64,000 bases of DNA from Micromonospora sp. C28SCA-DRY-2 (GTDB taxonomy: Bacteria; Actinomycetota; Actinomycetes; Mycobacteriales; Micromonosporaceae): contig NZ_JAUMKD010000003.1 in NCBI RefSeq assembly GCF_030519475.1, forward strand, positions 372,001-436,000. The letters run 5' to 3'. The position numbers and the translations under genes were made by a program. The notes beneath the pieces were generated by a model. It was not told where the DNA came from and ran no database searches. It worked only from the letters and a program-made list of their open reading frames with translations. This document shows positions 1-7,882 of the stretch, in pieces (within the stretch, counting starts at the first letter, position 1; each line of letters opens with the position of its first letter).

Positions 1-20
1 CCGCCCGGGGGCCGCGCGGG

Positions 21-617
21 TCAGGCGGCGGCGTAGACGGTGGCGATGTCGATCTCGTTGGTGTCCGGGTGCCAGGCGCCGAGCACCTGGACGTGCCGGC
101 CGACCCGCAGCAGCGACATGTCGCTGACCGCCGGCGTGCCGTTGTAGACCGCCGCGGACCGGCCGGGCACCACGTGCGCGAGGATCCGCTGGCCCTTGTG
201 GTCCAGGTGCAGCACGTTGCGGCCGACCGCGGCGACGTGCCCGTGCAGGTTGACGATGTTGACCCACACCGAGTCGGCGGCGAGGGTGCCGTCGGGCAGG
301 CGGACGCCGCGCGCGTACAGCCCGTCACCGACCGCCACCCGGTCGAAGGTGGTCGGGTGCAGCTTCCAGATGCTCGTGCCGTCGGTGATCCGGATCGAGT
401 GCAGCACCGTGTCCGAGCCGGTGACCAGCAGCATGCTGCCGGAGATCTTGCTGATCCGGCCCTCGGCGAAGTTCGGGTCCGGCGCTCCGGGCGCGACGGC
501 GGTGGCCTCGGCGGCGAAGGCGGCCTCGGGGGCGAGCGAGCCGAGCGCGGTGGCGCCGACCACGCCGCCGAGCGCGGCGGTGGCGAGCAGCCGCCGGCGG
601 TCCAGGGTCTGGTCCAT
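21..617 (-). CDS. Tat-exported protein, partner of the Cys-rich protein
   Basis: 198 aa. The N-terminus has a twin-arginine signal (DRRRLLATAALGG, then a hydrophobic stretch ending near AFAAEA). The mature part is a compact beta-rich sequence with repeated small-barrel-like segments (GRISKISGSMLLVTG, GHVAAVGRNVLHLD), resembling secreted DUF5666-like folds; this is a structural impression, not a family match. It starts 16 bp after the stop of the Cys-rich gene, so the two are probably one transcript. It may carry the leaderless Cys-rich partner out through Tat. Function unknown. Confidence 0.75.
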   Translation of the reverse strand: MDQTLDRRRLLATAALGGVVGATALGSLAPEAAFAAEATAVAPGAPDPNFAEGRISKISGSMLLVTGSDTVLHSIRITDGTSIWKLHPTTFDRVAVGDGLYARGVRLPDGTLAADSVWVNIVNLHGHVAAVGRNVLHLDHKGQRILAHVVPGRSAAVYNGTPAVSDMSLLRVGRHVQVLGAWHPDTNEIDIATVYAAA

Positions 618-633
618 GGTGGTGCCCTCCCGT

Positions 634-1047
634 TCAGACGGTGTCGACCGAGCAGGGCCGCAGCCCGGTGGAGAGACTGGCGATCACGCTGTACGCCGCG
701 GGCGTCAGGTCGATGATCCGGTTGCTGCCGCAGGCCGAGCCGCAGCAGGTGCGCTCGCCGCAGAACAGGTCGGTCTGCGGTCCGCAGTCGGCGATGGTGG
801 TGCCGATCCGGGCGCCGTTGCACAGGTTGGTGGTGTAGTGCCGGAAGCCGCAGCCGCGGCGGCTCATCCCGGTGATCCCGCAGGCGTGCGGGCGGGTGAT
901 GGCCAGGCACGCGTCCGAGGTGTTCGGCCAGGCGTGCTGGTAGTTGCCGGATCTGCAGGTGCCGCAGGCGCCACCGCCGGCCGAGCCGCAGGGACCCCAG
1001 GCGGTGCCACAGCAGAACCAGGACACCTCACCTCGCAGAGCTGCCAT
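634..1047 (-). CDS. Cys-rich small protein without signal peptide
   Basis: 137 aa with 15 cysteines, including two CC pairs (SWFCCG, RTCCGSAC) and a CGTC motif, plus several Trp close to cysteines. The ATG is fixed by a strong GGGGAGG ribosome site about 5 bp upstream. No signal peptide is present, although such a cysteine load suits an oxidising compartment. The next gene has a Tat signal, so co-export as a folded complex is a reasonable inference. It shares the Cys-rich, MauA-like style of the 30219-31229 protein but is not clearly homologous to it. No known catalytic motif seen. Confidence 0.8.
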   Translation of the reverse strand: MAALRGEVSWFCCGTAWGPCGSAGGGACGTCRSGNYQHAWPNTSDACLAITRPHACGITGMSRRGCGFRHYTTNLCNGARIGTTIADCGPQTDLFCGERTCCGSACGSNRIIDLTPAAYSVIASLSTGLRPCSVDTV

Positions 1048-1081
1048 GGGTACCTCCCCTCCAGGGACGTGATCGAGAACG

Positions 1082-1105
1082 ATCAGTGTCTATATAGACG
1101 CTGAT
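1082..1105. promoter_or_regulatory. 24-bp palindrome over the -10 of the Cys-rich gene
   Basis: A 24-bp inverted repeat with 11 of 12 pairs matching; its core GTCTATATAGAC is perfect. On the minus strand it covers a TATATA/TATAGA -10 element, with TTGTGA about 16-18 bp upstream as -35. It lies roughly 35 bp before the ATG at 1047. Overlap with the -10 suggests a repressor site. The cognate regulator is not identified. Confidence 0.65.
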
Positions 1106-1166
1106 TGTTGTGTCACAAATCACCGAAGTCAACGGGAGGATGGAAGCTTTCCTACGGGCGGTGATC

Positions 1167-1207
1167 GCCGTCCGGCCCCGGCCCGGGTGGGGCCGGGGCC
1201 GGACGGC
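1167..1207 (-). terminator. Strong hairpin terminator after the SigJ-like gene
   Basis: Perfect 18-bp inverted repeat (1167-1184 with 1190-1207) around a 5-nt loop, 43 bp downstream of the stop of the minus-strand sigma factor gene. Very GC-rich and without a clear U-tract, as is usual for actinomycete terminators. Confidence 0.7.
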
Positions 1208-1249
1208 ACGACGCCGCCGGGACCGCCGCCCGACCGGGCGGGCCGCCGG

Positions 1250-2134
1250 TCAGTCGCCGAGGGTGGTCAGGTCGAGCGCGGCGAGCCGGTCCGGGTCGGC
1301 GAGCACGTCGATGGCGACGATCCGGCCGTCGGCGACGGTGAAGCCCATCACCGACAGCGGCCGGCCGTCGGCCACCACCACGACCCCGGCCGCCCCGTTG
1401 ACCAGCGCCGGCCGGGCGAACGGGGATAGCCGCCCGAAGGTGACCGCCTGCCCGGCGACCGCCCGGGCACCGGTGACGACGACGGTGTGGCGCGGGCGGG
1501 CGGGCCCGCCGTCGGAGCGCAGCACGACCTGGGGATCGAGCACCGCGACGAGCGCGTCGAAGTCACCGTCGCGGGCGGCGGCGAAGAACGCGTCGACCAC
1601 CTTCCGCTGCCGGGCGAGGTCCGCGTCGGGTGCCGGCGCCTGCCCGCGTACCCGGCGGCGGGCGCGGCTGGCGAGCTGCCGGGCCGCGGCCGGTGACCGG
1701 TCCACCATCGGCGCGATCTCCTCGAACGGCACCGCGAACATGTCGTGCAGCACGAACGCCAGCCGCTCGGCCGGGGTCAACGTCTCCAGCACCACCAGCA
1801 GGGCCAGCCCGACCGAGTCGGCCAGCACCGCCTGCTGCTCCGGGTCGAGGCCGGAGTCCGGGCCGACCACCGGGTCCGGCACCCGGACGTCGAGCGGCTC
1901 CTCCCGCCGCGACCCGCGCGAGCGCAGCATGTTCAGGCACACCCGGGCCACCACCGTGGTCAGCCACCCCGCCGGGTTCTCCACGCTGGCGGCGTCGGCG
2001 CGGCTGACCCGCAACCAGGCCTCCTGGACGGCGTCGTCGGCCTCGCTCACCGAGCCGAGCATCCGGTAGGCCACCGCCCGCAGCCGGCTCCGGTGTTCCT
2101 CGAACCGCTCCGTCAGCCACTCGCGCTCGTCCAC
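1250..2134 (-). CDS. sigJ: ECF sigma factor, SigJ/ECF41 type with SnoaL-like C-terminus
   Basis: 294 aa. Sigma region 2 is at about residues 8-75 (RLRAVAYRMLGSVSEADDAVQEAWLR) and region 4 at about 115-165 (TLTPAERLAFVLHDMFAVPFEEIAPMV). An NTF2/SnoaL-like domain of about 110 residues follows. The C-terminal part contains DGG and ADPDRL, which match the DGGG and NPDKL motifs known to tune activity in ECF41 factors. There is no anti-sigma gene, as expected because ECF41 factors carry their own regulatory domain. The usual neighbour is an oxidoreductase or carboxymuconolactone decarboxylase; here it is a broken membrane gene. The symbol is by family resemblance. Confidence 0.9.
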   Translation of the reverse strand: MDEREWLTERFEEHRSRLRAVAYRMLGSVSEADDAVQEAWLRVSRADAASVENPAGWLTTVVARVCLNMLRSRGSRREEPLDVRVPDPVVGPDSGLDPEQQAVLADSVGLALLVVLETLTPAERLAFVLHDMFAVPFEEIAPMVDRSPAAARQLASRARRRVRGQAPAPDADLARQRKVVDAFFAAARDGDFDALVAVLDPQVVLRSDGGPARPRHTVVVTGARAVAGQAVTFGRLSPFARPALVNGAAGVVVVADGRPLSVMGFTVADGRIVAIDVLADPDRLAALDLTTLGD

Positions 2135-2162
2135 CTGTCACACGCCTTCCTCGCCGGGGTCC

Positions 2163-2620
2163 CTACCCGGTTGACCCGCCGCGGCCGGCCGATGTGACCG
2201 GCGGAGCGGATTCCGGTCCGGCCCGGCGCGCCGCCAGCACCCGGAGCGCGACCCCGACGGTCCAGGCGAGCAGCGGGAACACGGCGACCCGCGCCATGCC
2301 GCCGACACCGAATCGGCGCCGACCCGGGCCAGGAACAGTACCGCCCCGGCCGTGCCGGTCAGGCCCGGCCCGAGGCTCCACCAGCACACCGAGCCCAGCA
2401 GCGTGGACGGCCGGGCCAGGGCGGCCACCACCATCCCGAGGTTGCCCGGCACGAAGATCAGCAGGGCGGCGGGGAAGTGCCGGTTCTCGTCCACGTCGCC
2501 GGGTAGGCACCGGCCAGGGCGTAGCCGCCCGCGCCGGCGAGGGTCGGCAGCCGCGCGGGCCGGACGGCGGCGCACCGGGCCTGGTGGGTCGGGGTCGGGT
2601 AGGGCTGGATATACCCGGAA
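2163..2620 (-). pseudogene. Frame-broken small membrane protein gene
   Basis: Three reading frames each hold one convincing part of a single protein. Frame one gives RLPTLAGAGGYALAGAY (near 2560-2510), frame two a hydrophobic stretch with AALLIFVPGNLGMVVAALARP and WWSLGPGLTG (to about 2310), and frame three MARVAVFPLLAWTVGVALRVLAARRAG to the stop at 2163. Together they would make a roughly 140-aa protein with about four membrane segments. Two frame changes, near 2505 and 2310, break it. Either it is a decaying gene or the sequence has errors. The 5' end is not determinable. Confidence 0.6.
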
Positions 2621-2672
2621 GCTACGCCCAGCCGGCTGGGGCGGTCTCCGCACCCCGATTAGCGTCTGCCGC

Positions 2673-3962
2673 ATGACTCAGGCTGACCCGCCGTACCTGG
2701 CCCAGGCGCTGCGCCGACCCCGCTACCTGCTCTCCTGGTGGCCCTGGCGGGCGCTGGCCTACCTGCTCACCACCGTGCCGGTCGCCGGCACGCTCGCCGT
2801 CGGCCTGCTCGTCGTCGGGGCGCCGCTGCTGGCGGCCGGCAACGCGGTGCGGCAGGGCCGCCCGGTCGAGCTGGCGCTCGTGCTGTTCCTGGCCGTCGGC
2901 AGCCTGGTCACGCTGGCCCTCGCGCCGGTCGTGAGCATCCCGGTGGCCGCCGTCGAGCGGTGGCGGCTCGGGGTGGTCGACCAGCGACCGTCGCCGGCGG
3001 CGCCCTGGTCGGGCCTGGCCGCCCGGTACACCAGCGCCGCGGCCTGGCGGGAGGTCGCGTACGCCTTCTGGCTGGGCAGCGTGGTGCCGATCGGGTACTG
3101 GGTGTTCGCGCTGGTCGCGCTCCTCGACCTGACGCTGGTGGCCAGCCCCTGGCTGGCCGGGGAGGCCGACGAGGTGATCGTCGTGTGGACCACGGTGGAC
3201 ACCCCCGGGGAGGCCGTCCCGTACGCGATCCTGGGCGTCCTGCTCCTGCCGGCGCTCTGGTACGGGGCGGGAGCGCTCGCCGCCGGCCAGGCCGCGGTGG
3301 CCCGGTGGCTGCTCGGGCGCCGCGACGACGGGGCGGCCCTGCGGGAGGTCGCCCGGTCGCGGACCCGGCTGGTCGACGCGTACGAGGCGGAGCGGCGCCG
3401 CATCGAGCGGGACGTGCACGACGGCGCGCAGCCCCGGCTCACCAGCCTCACCCTCCAGCTCGGCCTGGCCCGGCTCGACGTGCCGGCCGACTCCCCCGCG
3501 GCCCGGCCGCTGGCCATCGCGCACGACCAGGCGAAGGACCTGATGGTCATGTTGCGGCAGATCGTGCACGGCATCCGCCCGCAGAGCCTCACCGACCTCG
3601 GGCTGGCCGGCGCGGTGCGGGAGCTGGCGGGCGAGGCGACCATCCCGGTGACCGTGCACGCCGAACTCGGGCGGCAGCCGCTGCCCGAGGCGGTCGAGAC
3701 GACCGCCTACTTCGTGGTGTCCGAGGCGCTGGGCAACGTGGCCCGGCACGCGCGGGCCGGCCGGGCGGAGGTACGGCTCACCCGCACCGGCGGCCGGCTC
3801 GTGGTGGAGGTCCACGACGACGGCCGGGGCGGCGCCGACCCGGCCCGCGGCACCGGCCTGACCGGTCTCTCCGACCGGGTGGCCGCGGCCGGTGGCCGGC
3901 TGCTGCTGGCCAGCCCGCCCGGCGGCCCTACCCTGGTGCGGGTGGAGCTGCCGTGCCGGTGA
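2673..3962 (+). CDS. Membrane sensor histidine kinase (NarL-type pair)
   Basis: 429 aa. The first ~215 residues form a membrane sensor region of four hydrophobic segments (about 15-55, 60-90, 125-160, 180-210), as in the actinobacterial putative-sensor-domain kinases. A HisKA_3 region follows with the phosphoacceptor in ERDVHDGAQPRL (His about 249). The HATPase part has HARAGRAEVRL, DDGRGG and GTGLTGLSDRVAAAGG. The start at MTQADPPY fits the membrane topology; the longer upstream frame overlaps the broken gene. The response regulator follows with a GTGA overlap. Signal unknown. Confidence 0.92.
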   Translation: MTQADPPYLAQALRRPRYLLSWWPWRALAYLLTTVPVAGTLAVGLLVVGAPLLAAGNAVRQGRPVELALVLFLAVGSLVTLALAPVVSIPVAAVERWRLGVVDQRPSPAAPWSGLAARYTSAAAWREVAYAFWLGSVVPIGYWVFALVALLDLTLVASPWLAGEADEVIVVWTTVDTPGEAVPYAILGVLLLPALWYGAGALAAGQAAVARWLLGRRDDGAALREVARSRTRLVDAYEAERRRIERDVHDGAQPRLTSLTLQLGLARLDVPADSPAARPLAIAHDQAKDLMVMLRQIVHGIRPQSLTDLGLAGAVRELAGEATIPVTVHAELGRQPLPEAVETTAYFVVSEALGNVARHARAGRAEVRLTRTGGRLVVEVHDDGRGGADPARGTGLTGLSDRVAAAGGRLLLASPPGGPTLVRVELPCR

Positions 3963-4615
3963 CCCGGGTCGTGCTCGCCGAGGACGAGGTGCTGCTGCGG
4001 GAAGGGCTGGTCGTCCTGCTGACCCGGTTCGGCTTCGAGGTCGTCGCCGCCGTCGGCTCGGCGCCGGCGCTGCTGGAGGCGACAGGTACGCACCAGCCGG
4101 ACCTGGTGGTCACCGACATCCGGATGCCGCCGGACCAGCGCGACGACGGCCTGCGCGCCGCGGTCGCGCTGCGCGCCGAGCGGCCGGGGCTCGCGGTGGT
4201 GGTGCTCAGCCAGCACGTGCAGGCCGAGTACGCCGCCGCGCTGCTGGACAGCGGCGACGGCCGCCGGATCGGCTACCTGCTCAAGGACCGGGTCGTCGAG
4301 GTGGCCGAGTTCGTCGACAACCTCCGCACGGTCGTCGCCGGCGGGACCGTGGTCGACCCCGAGGTGGTACGCCGGCTGCTGCACCGCCCGCGCGATCCGC
4401 TGGCCGCGCTCTCCCCCCGGGAACGGGAGGTGCTGGTGCTGCTCGCCGAGGGCCGCTCCAACGCGGCCATCGCCGCCCGGCTGCACGTCACCGAGGCGGC
4501 GGTCGGCAAGCACGTCGGCAACATCCTGACCAAGCTCGGCCTGCTGCCCAGCGACGACACCAACCGCCGGGTGCTGGCGGTGCTCACCTACCTGCGCGCC
4601 GGCCCGGCGAGCTGA
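3959..4615 (+). CDS. LuxR/NarL-family response regulator
   Basis: 218 aa. The receiver domain has the acidic pocket LAEDE and phosphoacceptor Asp in LVVTDIRMPP, with a conserved Lys in GYLLKD. The C-terminal LuxR helix-turn-helix is LSPREREVLVLLAEGRSNAAIAARLHVTEAAVGKHV. The GTG at 3959 gives the classic 4-bp overlap with the kinase stop; a GTG at 3953 is also possible. It is the cognate partner of the upstream kinase. Confidence 0.93.
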   Translation: MTRVVLAEDEVLLREGLVVLLTRFGFEVVAAVGSAPALLEATGTHQPDLVVTDIRMPPDQRDDGLRAAVALRAERPGLAVVVLSQHVQAEYAAALLDSGDGRRIGYLLKDRVVEVAEFVDNLRTVVAGGTVVDPEVVRRLLHRPRDPLAALSPREREVLVLLAEGRSNAAIAARLHVTEAAVGKHVGNILTKLGLLPSDDTNRRVLAVLTYLRAGPAS

Positions 4616-4628
4616 GCCGGCCGGCCGG

Positions 4629-4653
4629 ACCCGGCCGAACCGCCCGGCCGGGT
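4629..4653. terminator. Hairpin between convergent genes
   Basis: Perfect 8-bp inverted repeat ACCCGGCC/GGCCGGGT with a 9-nt loop, in the 64-bp gap between the plus-strand response regulator and the minus-strand TetR gene. It could end both transcripts. Confidence 0.45.
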
Positions 4654-4679
4654 CCCGGGGCTCGGCCGGGTAGGCGGGG

Positions 4680-5267
4680 TCAGCGGGCCGGTGCGCCGTC
4701 CGCCGGGCCGTAGAGGCTGTCGAGGTGGGTGTCCAGCGCGGCCAGCGCCTGCTCCACCGTGTACTGGCCGCCGAGCAGGTAGAGGCCCAGCCCCTCCATC
4801 AGGGCCAGCACCCCGGCGGCCGCGTCGCGGCGGGACGCCGGCAGCAGGCCGGCGACGAAGTCGACCAGTTGCCCGGTCCCCTCGCGGGTGCCGGCGGCGG
4901 CCTCCGGGCGTACCGCGGTGTAGGCCAGGAAGGCCAGCGCCACCCGCCCGTCGGCGCGCGACTCCTCGGTCAGCGGCAGCAGCGCGGTGAGCATCGTCCG
5001 GAGCAGGTGCCGGGGCGGCGGGTCCTCGCCCAGCCGGCTGACCGCGCCGGTGATCCGGGCCTGGCTGCGGTCCCGGACGACGTCCATCGCGAAGGCCATC
5101 ATCTCGTCCTTGGTGCGGAAGTAGTGCTGCACCAGGCCGGGCGAGACCCCGGCCTCGGTGGCCACGTGGCGCAGGCTCACCGCCTCCAGTCCCTGCCGGG
5201 CGGCGACCCGCATCAACGCGTCGGCGATGAGCCTGCGCCGCTCGTGGCGGTCGACCCTCTTCGGCAT
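4680..5267 (-). CDS. TetR-family regulator of the PEP-synthase-like operon
   Basis: 195 aa. The N-terminal TetR helix-turn-helix spans about residues 8-55 (RRRLIADALMRVAARQGLEAVSLRHVATEAGVSPGLVQHYFRTKDEM, seen in consecutive pieces). The C-terminal ligand domain is of the TetR_C_6/BetI-like kind. It is the second gene of the minus-strand unit, 4 bp after the PEP-synthase-like gene, so it is made with its probable target. The paired palindromes at 7745-7799 in the operon promoter are its likely operators (autorepression). Ligand unknown. Confidence 0.9.
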   Translation of the reverse strand: MPKRVDRHERRRLIADALMRVAARQGLEAVSLRHVATEAGVSPGLVQHYFRTKDEMMAFAMDVVRDRSQARITGAVSRLGEDPPPRHLLRTMLTALLPLTEESRADGRVALAFLAYTAVRPEAAAGTREGTGQLVDFVAGLLPASRRDAAAGVLALMEGLGLYLLGGQYTVEQALAALDTHLDSLYGPADGAPAR

Positions 5268-5271
5268 GGCG

Positions 5272-7728
5272 TCATGCTGTCACGGCGCGGTGGGACCGGT
5301 GACCGGCCGTCGGCGGGCCGGCGTCGGGGTCCTCGACGGTCACCGTCCCGGCCGCGGCGTCCACCGTGACGAGCTGCCCGGTGCGGATCCGCCGGGTGGC
5401 CTCGGGCACGCAGATCACGGCCGGGATGCCGTACTCGCGGGCCACCGTCGGGCCGTGCGCCATCACCGCGCCGGTCTCGGTGACGAGCGCGGCTGCGGTG
5501 AGGAACAGCGGTGTCCAGCCTGGGTCGGTGGTCGGCGCGACCAGCACCTCGCCGGGTTCGAGCCGCGCGGTGGCCGGGTCGTGGACCACCCGGGCCGGTC
5601 CGGTGGCCCGGCCGGCGGCGGCCCCCACGCCGAGCAGCGCGCCGTCCGGGGCGGGGCGGGCGGGCAGGACGGCCTCGACGTCGGTGCCGTCGGAGAGGAC
5701 GGCCACCGGAACGCTGCGCCGGCGCAGTTCCCGCCGGTGCACCGCCTGCCGGGCGGCCACCGTCGCGCGGTGGTCGGCCCCGTCGTGCACGGCCGCGTGC
5801 GTCTCGTCCAGGGTCAGGAACATGACGTCGCCCGGCTGCGCCAGCAGGCCGCGTTCGGTCAGGTCGGCGCCGATGAGCAGCAACTGCCGGCGCATCTCGC
5901 GCAGCCGGTACAGGCCGGCGAACTTGCCGGCCTCGCGCAGCCCGGCCAGCGCCCGCGCCCGGCGCAGCAGGAACCCGGCGAGCCGGCCGCGGACCGGCCG
6001 GCGGCGGCGGGCCCGCGCGAGGAGTTCCGCCAGGGTGGCCTCGGCGGTCGCCGCGGCCCGGGCGAAGCGGCGGTCGGGCGCCTGCTCCGGATCGGTGACC
6101 CGCAGGTAGTTGGCGATCATGGCGAAGACCGGGGTCGGGTCCTCGTCCCAGCGGGGCACCCCGACGTCGACCTCGGCGACCGCGCGGTGGCCGTAGCGGT
6201 CCAGGAAGTCGGCGAGCCCGATGTCGGGCAGGGTTCCCTGCGCGTAGCGCGCGGCCAGCTCCGACGGCGGCGTGGTGAGCAGCAGCTCGCGGTGGTCGCC
6301 GGCGCGTTGGCTCAGCCGCCAGAGCGCCAGGTCCATGTCGAGGGTGACGTTGTGCGGCATGCCGGCTAGCACGGTGTTGATCTCGTCGCGGCTGGCCACC
6401 CCGGCGAGCAGCATGGGCGGCAGCGCCGCGGCGAGCATGCCGGCGACGATCGGCCAGACGATGTCGTCCGCGCCGGCCGAGGTGTCCTGGGCCCGGACGA
6501 ACTCCAGCCGCTCGGCGGCGGTACGCAGCCCGGCGGGCGCGGCCGAACCGAGCCTGAGCTGCTCGACCTCCCGGAACAGCCGGTCCCGGGCGGCGTCCGG
6601 CCGGGCCAACGAGCGGGTGACCCCGCTGACCGCGCGCAGGCCGGTGCGCAGGGCCGGGCCGGAGCGGCTCCGGCGGGCGGCGGCGCGCGGGGCCGGTGCG
6701 AACCGCGGGTCGGCGAGCACGTGCTCCATCACCGCCTGCGCGCGCGGGCCGAAGTCGACAGCCATCAGCTTGACCAGCCGCTTGCGGGTGGCCCGGTCGC
6801 GGGCCAGGTCGGTCAGGTCGCCGTAGAGGCGCCCGCCGATGTCGGTCACCTCGACGGTCAGCCCGAAGGAAGCCAGCATCCCGGCCACCAACGCCTTCAG
6901 GCTGGACATGCCCATCGGGGTGGCCGGCTGGAGCATGCCCTGGACGTGGCCGAACTCCAGGTAGACGCGGGGGGTGGGCTTGCCGTTGTCCGGCGGGAGC
7001 GGGAACAGCGTGGTGATCGGGCGGGACTGCAACAGCCACAGCACGCCGTCGTGGTCGTACGCCCACTCGACGTCCTGCGGGGCGCCGAGGTGCCGCTGGA
7101 GCCGGTGGCCGGTCGCGCGCAGCTCGGTCAGCTGCGCGGCGGTCAACGGTCCGGCCGCGGTGGGCGGCGCGTCGTCGAGGACGTACCGGTCGACGGCGGT
7201 GGCGCCGTCGACGACGGCGGTGCCGAGGCCCGGGGCGGCCTCCACCACCGTCTCGGTGCGGCAGCCGGTGAGCGGGTTGGCGGTGAACAGCACGCCGGCG
7301 GTGGCCGGATCGACCATCCGCTGCACGACGACGGCCATCCGCACCGACGCGTGGTCGATCCCGTGGGCGTCGCGGTAGGCGACGGCGCGCGGGTGGTGCA
7401 GCGAGTCCCAGCAGGCGCGGATCGCGGCCAGCAGATCGGGCAGCCCGGTGACGCCGAGCAGGGTGTCCTGCTGGCCGGCGAAGCTGGCGTCCGGCAGGTC
7501 CTCCGCCGTGGCGCTGGAGCGCACCGCGACCGGTCCGCCGCCGAGCTGCTCGTACGCCCGGGCGACCTCGGCCTCCGGGACGGTGCCCTGGTCGTGGGCG
7601 GCGGTGGTGACGCAGAACCCGGCCGGCACCCGCTCACCGGCGCGGATCAGCTCGCCGAGCCCGGCCGCCTTGCCACCGACCACCTCGACCATGTCGCCGG
7701 TCACCTCGGAGAGTGCGATCACCCACAT
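5272..7728 (-). CDS. PEP-synthase/rifampin-phosphotransferase-like enzyme
   Basis: 818 aa. It has an N-terminal ATP-grasp PPDK domain (GGKAAGLGELIRAG near 20, VAVRSSATAEDLPDASFAGQ near 70-90, QDVEWAYD), a central substrate domain, and a C-terminal swivelling His domain with ETGAVMAHGPTVAREYGIPAV, where the phosphorylated His is about residue 758. Size and domain order match rifampin phosphotransferases (ATP + rifamycin + water to phospho-rifamycin, AMP, Pi) rather than PEP synthase, which has a C-terminal PEP-binding TIM barrel that is absent here. The ATG at 7728 is chosen because GAGGTG lies just upstream; a GTG at 7737 is possible. The natural substrate cannot be read from the sequence. 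Confidence 0.85.
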   Translation of the reverse strand: MWVIALSEVTGDMVEVVGGKAAGLGELIRAGERVPAGFCVTTAAHDQGTVPEAEVARAYEQLGGGPVAVRSSATAEDLPDASFAGQQDTLLGVTGLPDLLAAIRACWDSLHHPRAVAYRDAHGIDHASVRMAVVVQRMVDPATAGVLFTANPLTGCRTETVVEAAPGLGTAVVDGATAVDRYVLDDAPPTAAGPLTAAQLTELRATGHRLQRHLGAPQDVEWAYDHDGVLWLLQSRPITTLFPLPPDNGKPTPRVYLEFGHVQGMLQPATPMGMSSLKALVAGMLASFGLTVEVTDIGGRLYGDLTDLARDRATRKRLVKLMAVDFGPRAQAVMEHVLADPRFAPAPRAAARRSRSGPALRTGLRAVSGVTRSLARPDAARDRLFREVEQLRLGSAAPAGLRTAAERLEFVRAQDTSAGADDIVWPIVAGMLAAALPPMLLAGVASRDEINTVLAGMPHNVTLDMDLALWRLSQRAGDHRELLLTTPPSELAARYAQGTLPDIGLADFLDRYGHRAVAEVDVGVPRWDEDPTPVFAMIANYLRVTDPEQAPDRRFARAAATAEATLAELLARARRRRPVRGRLAGFLLRRARALAGLREAGKFAGLYRLREMRRQLLLIGADLTERGLLAQPGDVMFLTLDETHAAVHDGADHRATVAARQAVHRRELRRRSVPVAVLSDGTDVEAVLPARPAPDGALLGVGAAAGRATGPARVVHDPATARLEPGEVLVAPTTDPGWTPLFLTAAALVTETGAVMAHGPTVAREYGIPAVICVPEATRRIRTGQLVTVDAAAGTVTVEDPDAGPPTAGHRSHRAVTA

Positions 7729-7744
7729 AGCGGACACCTCTTTT

Positions 7745-7762
7745 GCGATGCAGTTGCATTGC
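7745..7762. promoter_or_regulatory. TetR-type operator 1
   Basis: 18-bp palindrome GCGATGCAGTTGCATTGC (7 of 9 pairs). It lies between the -10 and the start of the PEP-synthase-like gene. Operator 2 is 37 bp away centre to centre. The likely binder is the TetR protein of the same operon. Confidence 0.65.
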
Positions 7763-7763
7763 G

Positions 7764-7799
7764 AAAGACGCTACCGGTTTTACGATGCAACTGCAACGC
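7764..7799 (-). promoter_or_regulatory. Promoter with operator 2 of the PEP-synthase-like operon
   Basis: On the minus strand TTGCAG (-35) is followed by a 17-bp spacer and TAGCGT (-10). The -35 lies inside a second copy of the palindrome, ACGATGCAACTGCAACGC (7782-7799), which shares the GATGCA..TGCA core with operator 1. A repressor bound at both would cover the promoter and block start. It lies 80-100 bp from the divergent SagB-like gene, so it may affect both. Confidence 0.6.
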
Positions 7800-7882
7800 G
7801 AAACCGGCCGGGCCGCGACGGGTGCGCGCCCGGCCACGAGCCGGCGCCGCCCTACGCCCGGCCGGGCTGGCAGGATGGCCGG

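Noticed and set aside
1110..2069. 319-codon plus-strand frame
   Set aside because: Antisense to the SigJ-type gene, Ser/Arg-rich without domains.
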